Assembly: GCA_028682985.1 (NCBI GenBank)
Contig: JAJRAE010000136.1
Span: forward strand, 1-6,633
Direction: 5' to 3'
Source of the DNA: Methanobacterium sp.
GTDB lineage: Archaea > Methanobacteriota > Methanobacteria > Methanobacteriales > Methanobacteriaceae
DNA: 6,633 nucleotides
Shown: positions 5,771 to 6,633 of the stretch, piece after piece
Position numbering within the stretch: position 1 is the stretch's first letter
Layout of the letters: the number at the start of each line of letters is the position of its first letter
Position numbers and translations under genes: made by a program
The notes under the pieces: model-generated
What the model was told of the DNA's origin: nothing
What the model saw: the letters and a program-made list of their open reading frames with translations, nothing else
Databases searched by the model: none

Positions 5771-6520
5771 TTATTCCTCAAAGAGCAGACCAAAAGTTTC
5801 CTCTGCCTCATTTTCATAGGCTATTCCTAAAGCGATCATATCTGCATAATCAACCTTTTCCAGGAACTGGAAAGCGTCCTGGGGAGTTATTATGCCTGCG
5901 GCCAGGGTTTTCTTAACAATTATGGTTTTATCCATCTTTCCCATTAACTCAGCCAGTTCGTCCCGTTCTTTCTCCATGAAGAATTCAGTGTCCATCAGGT
6001 AGCCCAACTTATTTACCGGGATCATGTAGAGGTTGAAAAGGTCAAGCACTGATGATTCCAGAATTTTACGGGTAGTGCGGAACGGCTGGTGAGTTGCCAG
6101 TCCAGGTACACTGCCCTCATCCTTCATCAAGTTCAAATGGCCAGCTATGACATCCCAACTACAGCTGTCGGTTATAGCGGCGTGGAGTAGCATGGCATCT
6201 GCCTCTAAAGTTGAGAGAAGTTCAATATCTCCCTCTTCATCCCCGGGGCGAACTGTTCCCAGGATATTTAACTCAAGGCCCTCATCACGGGCCATTTCTA
6301 ACGCCTCAACCACAGGAGGGTAGGGAATTAGCTGTATACCCTTAACCCCCATCTGGTAAGATTTCCTGATTACCTTGAGGATATTCTCTGGTTGACTGTA
6401 TAGGTCCAGCTGGTAGAGCCGGGCCCGGTGTCCGAACTGTGCCGCCGCTATGAAGGGAGAGCTTCCAAGCAGCGTCTGGGGCAGCTTCTTACCATCTACT
6501 TCTATATATCCATTGAACAT
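5771..6520 (-). CDS. Conserved TIM-barrel-like protein of unknown function
   Basis: The 249-residue soluble protein has alternating strands and helices suggesting a (beta/alpha)8 barrel: 'TLLGSSPFI' (16-24), 'GVKGIQLIPYPPVVEAL' (58-74), 'LELNILGTVRPGDEEGD' (82-98), 'ADAMLLHAAITDSCSWDVI' (107-125), 'PGLATHQPFRTT' (139-150), 'NLYMIPVNKLGYLMD' (163-177) and 'TIIVKKTLAAGIITPQDAF' (199-217). The last stretch plus 'ADMIALGIAYENEAEETF' (226-243) recalls the C-terminal region of aldo/keto reductase-type barrels, in which 'K.L.AG...P..A' is followed by 'G..+..E.EE'. The aldo-keto reductase catalytic Tyr/Lys/His set is not evident. Likely site residues are H113, D118, H144 and K203/K204. There is no signal peptide or membrane helix. 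ATG 6520 has a weak AAGGGT 7 nt upstream. It stands alone between terminators. I cannot assign a reaction. Confidence 0.8.
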   Translation of the reverse strand: MFNGYIEVDGKKLPQTLLGSSPFIAAAQFGHRARLYQLDLYSQPENILKVIRKSYQMGVKGIQLIPYPPVVEALEMARDEGLELNILGTVRPGDEEGDIELLSTLEADAMLLHAAITDSCSWDVIAGHLNLMKDEGSVPGLATHQPFRTTRKILESSVLDLFNLYMIPVNKLGYLMDTEFFMEKERDELAELMGKMDKTIIVKKTLAAGIITPQDAFQFLEKVDYADMIALGIAYENEAEETFGLLFEE

Positions 6521-6544
6521 GATTATTACCCTTATTTAGTTATT

Positions 6545-6554
6545 AAAAAAAAAA
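6545..6554 (-). terminator. Oligo-T tract terminating the gene entering from the right
   Basis: Ten consecutive As on the plus strand give T10 on the minus strand, about 40 bp after the stop codon of the right-edge gene. A U-tract of this length is typical of archaeal termination. It lies upstream of the predicted start site of the 6520-5771 gene, so it would not block that transcript. Confidence 0.5.
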
Positions 6555-6560
6555 TATTAG

Positions 6561-6568
6561 TAAATATG
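6561..6568 (-). promoter_or_regulatory. Candidate TATA box of the 6520-5771 gene
   Basis: The minus strand reads CATATTTA; a start site about 26 nt downstream would fall near 6538, giving a leader of about 18 nt that contains the weak AAGGGT ribosome site. The whole region is AT-rich, so other placements are possible. Confidence 0.35.
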
Positions 6569-6592
6569 TGAAAATTTAAAATAATAAGTTTT

Positions 6593-6633
6593 TTATTCTA
6601 TTTTATGAGCCACCACAGCAGTTCCATAGGCCA
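6593..6633 (-). CDS. C-terminal end of an unidentified protein
   Basis: One minus-strand frame entering from the right edge gives AYGTAVVAHKIE followed by TAA at 6595-6593. Its small and hydrophobic residues with a basic/acidic tail look like a real protein terminus. The other two minus frames end in W- or C-rich peptides at 6598 or later. The T10 tract downstream supports a gene ending here. Twelve residues are too few for identification. Confidence 0.42.
   Translation of the reverse strand, partial: AYGTAVVAHKIE

Noticed and set aside
6605..6633. Possible plus-strand gene start (MSHHSSSIG) at the right edge
   Set aside because: There is no ribosome site, and the overlapping minus frame ending in AYGTAVVAHKIE with a downstream T10 tract is the better explanation.
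1..6633. CRISPR, IS element, tRNA/rRNA gene or prophage signals
   Set aside because: By eye there are no spaced direct repeats, transposase motifs, tRNA-like cloverleaf or rRNA sequence; the window is densely packed with ordinary genes.

Overview
The window looks like a chromosomal segment of a hydrogenotrophic methanogen, most likely Methanobacteriales (Methanobacterium-like). The reasons are: an archaeal-only tRNA(Ile2) agmatidine synthetase (TiaS), an archaeal-type HTH regulator of the family I remember under the name MTH_967, AT-rich TATA-type promoters, oligo-T terminators, and moderately AT-rich tightly packed genes. The taxon is inferred from gene content; no database search was run.

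Layout. Positions 1-4680 hold five minus-strand genes with gaps of only 16-34 bp, in transcription order: tiaS (4680-3364), an MmgE/PrpD-family gene (3343-1970), a TIM-barrel gene of unknown function with a TTG start (1935-1024), a divergent class I fumarase/tartrate dehydratase alpha-type gene (1007-147), and the first 38 codons of a citrate synthase/citryl-CoA lyase-type gene that runs off the left edge (116-1). A 49-bp divergent intergenic region (4681-4729) separates this probable operon from a plus-strand regulator gene (4730-5728). That gene ends at a perfect palindromic, T-rich, probably bidirectional terminator shared with a convergent minus-strand gene for an unknown TIM-barrel-like protein (6520-5771). 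At the right edge the last 12 codons of another minus-strand gene are visible.

How the genes may work together. Apart from tiaS, the operon combines a citrate-synthase-type C-C bond enzyme, a 2-methylcitrate dehydratase/aconitate decarboxylase-type enzyme, an Fe-S hydro-lyase-type subunit and a TIM-barrel enzyme. That is the set expected for building or breaking a branched tricarboxylic or tetracarboxylic acid by condensation followed by dehydration/hydration. Both dehydratase-type proteins lack residues that are standard in the textbook enzymes, so the substrate is probably not simply fumarate or 2-methylcitrate. This uncharacterised module is the main item of interest. One testable idea is the 1,3,4,6-hexanetetracarboxylic acid moiety of methanofuran. 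The second item is the regulator, in which the HTH appears to lie between two similar degenerate nuclease-like domains.

There is no CRISPR array, insertion sequence, tRNA or rRNA gene, and no sign of recent mobility.
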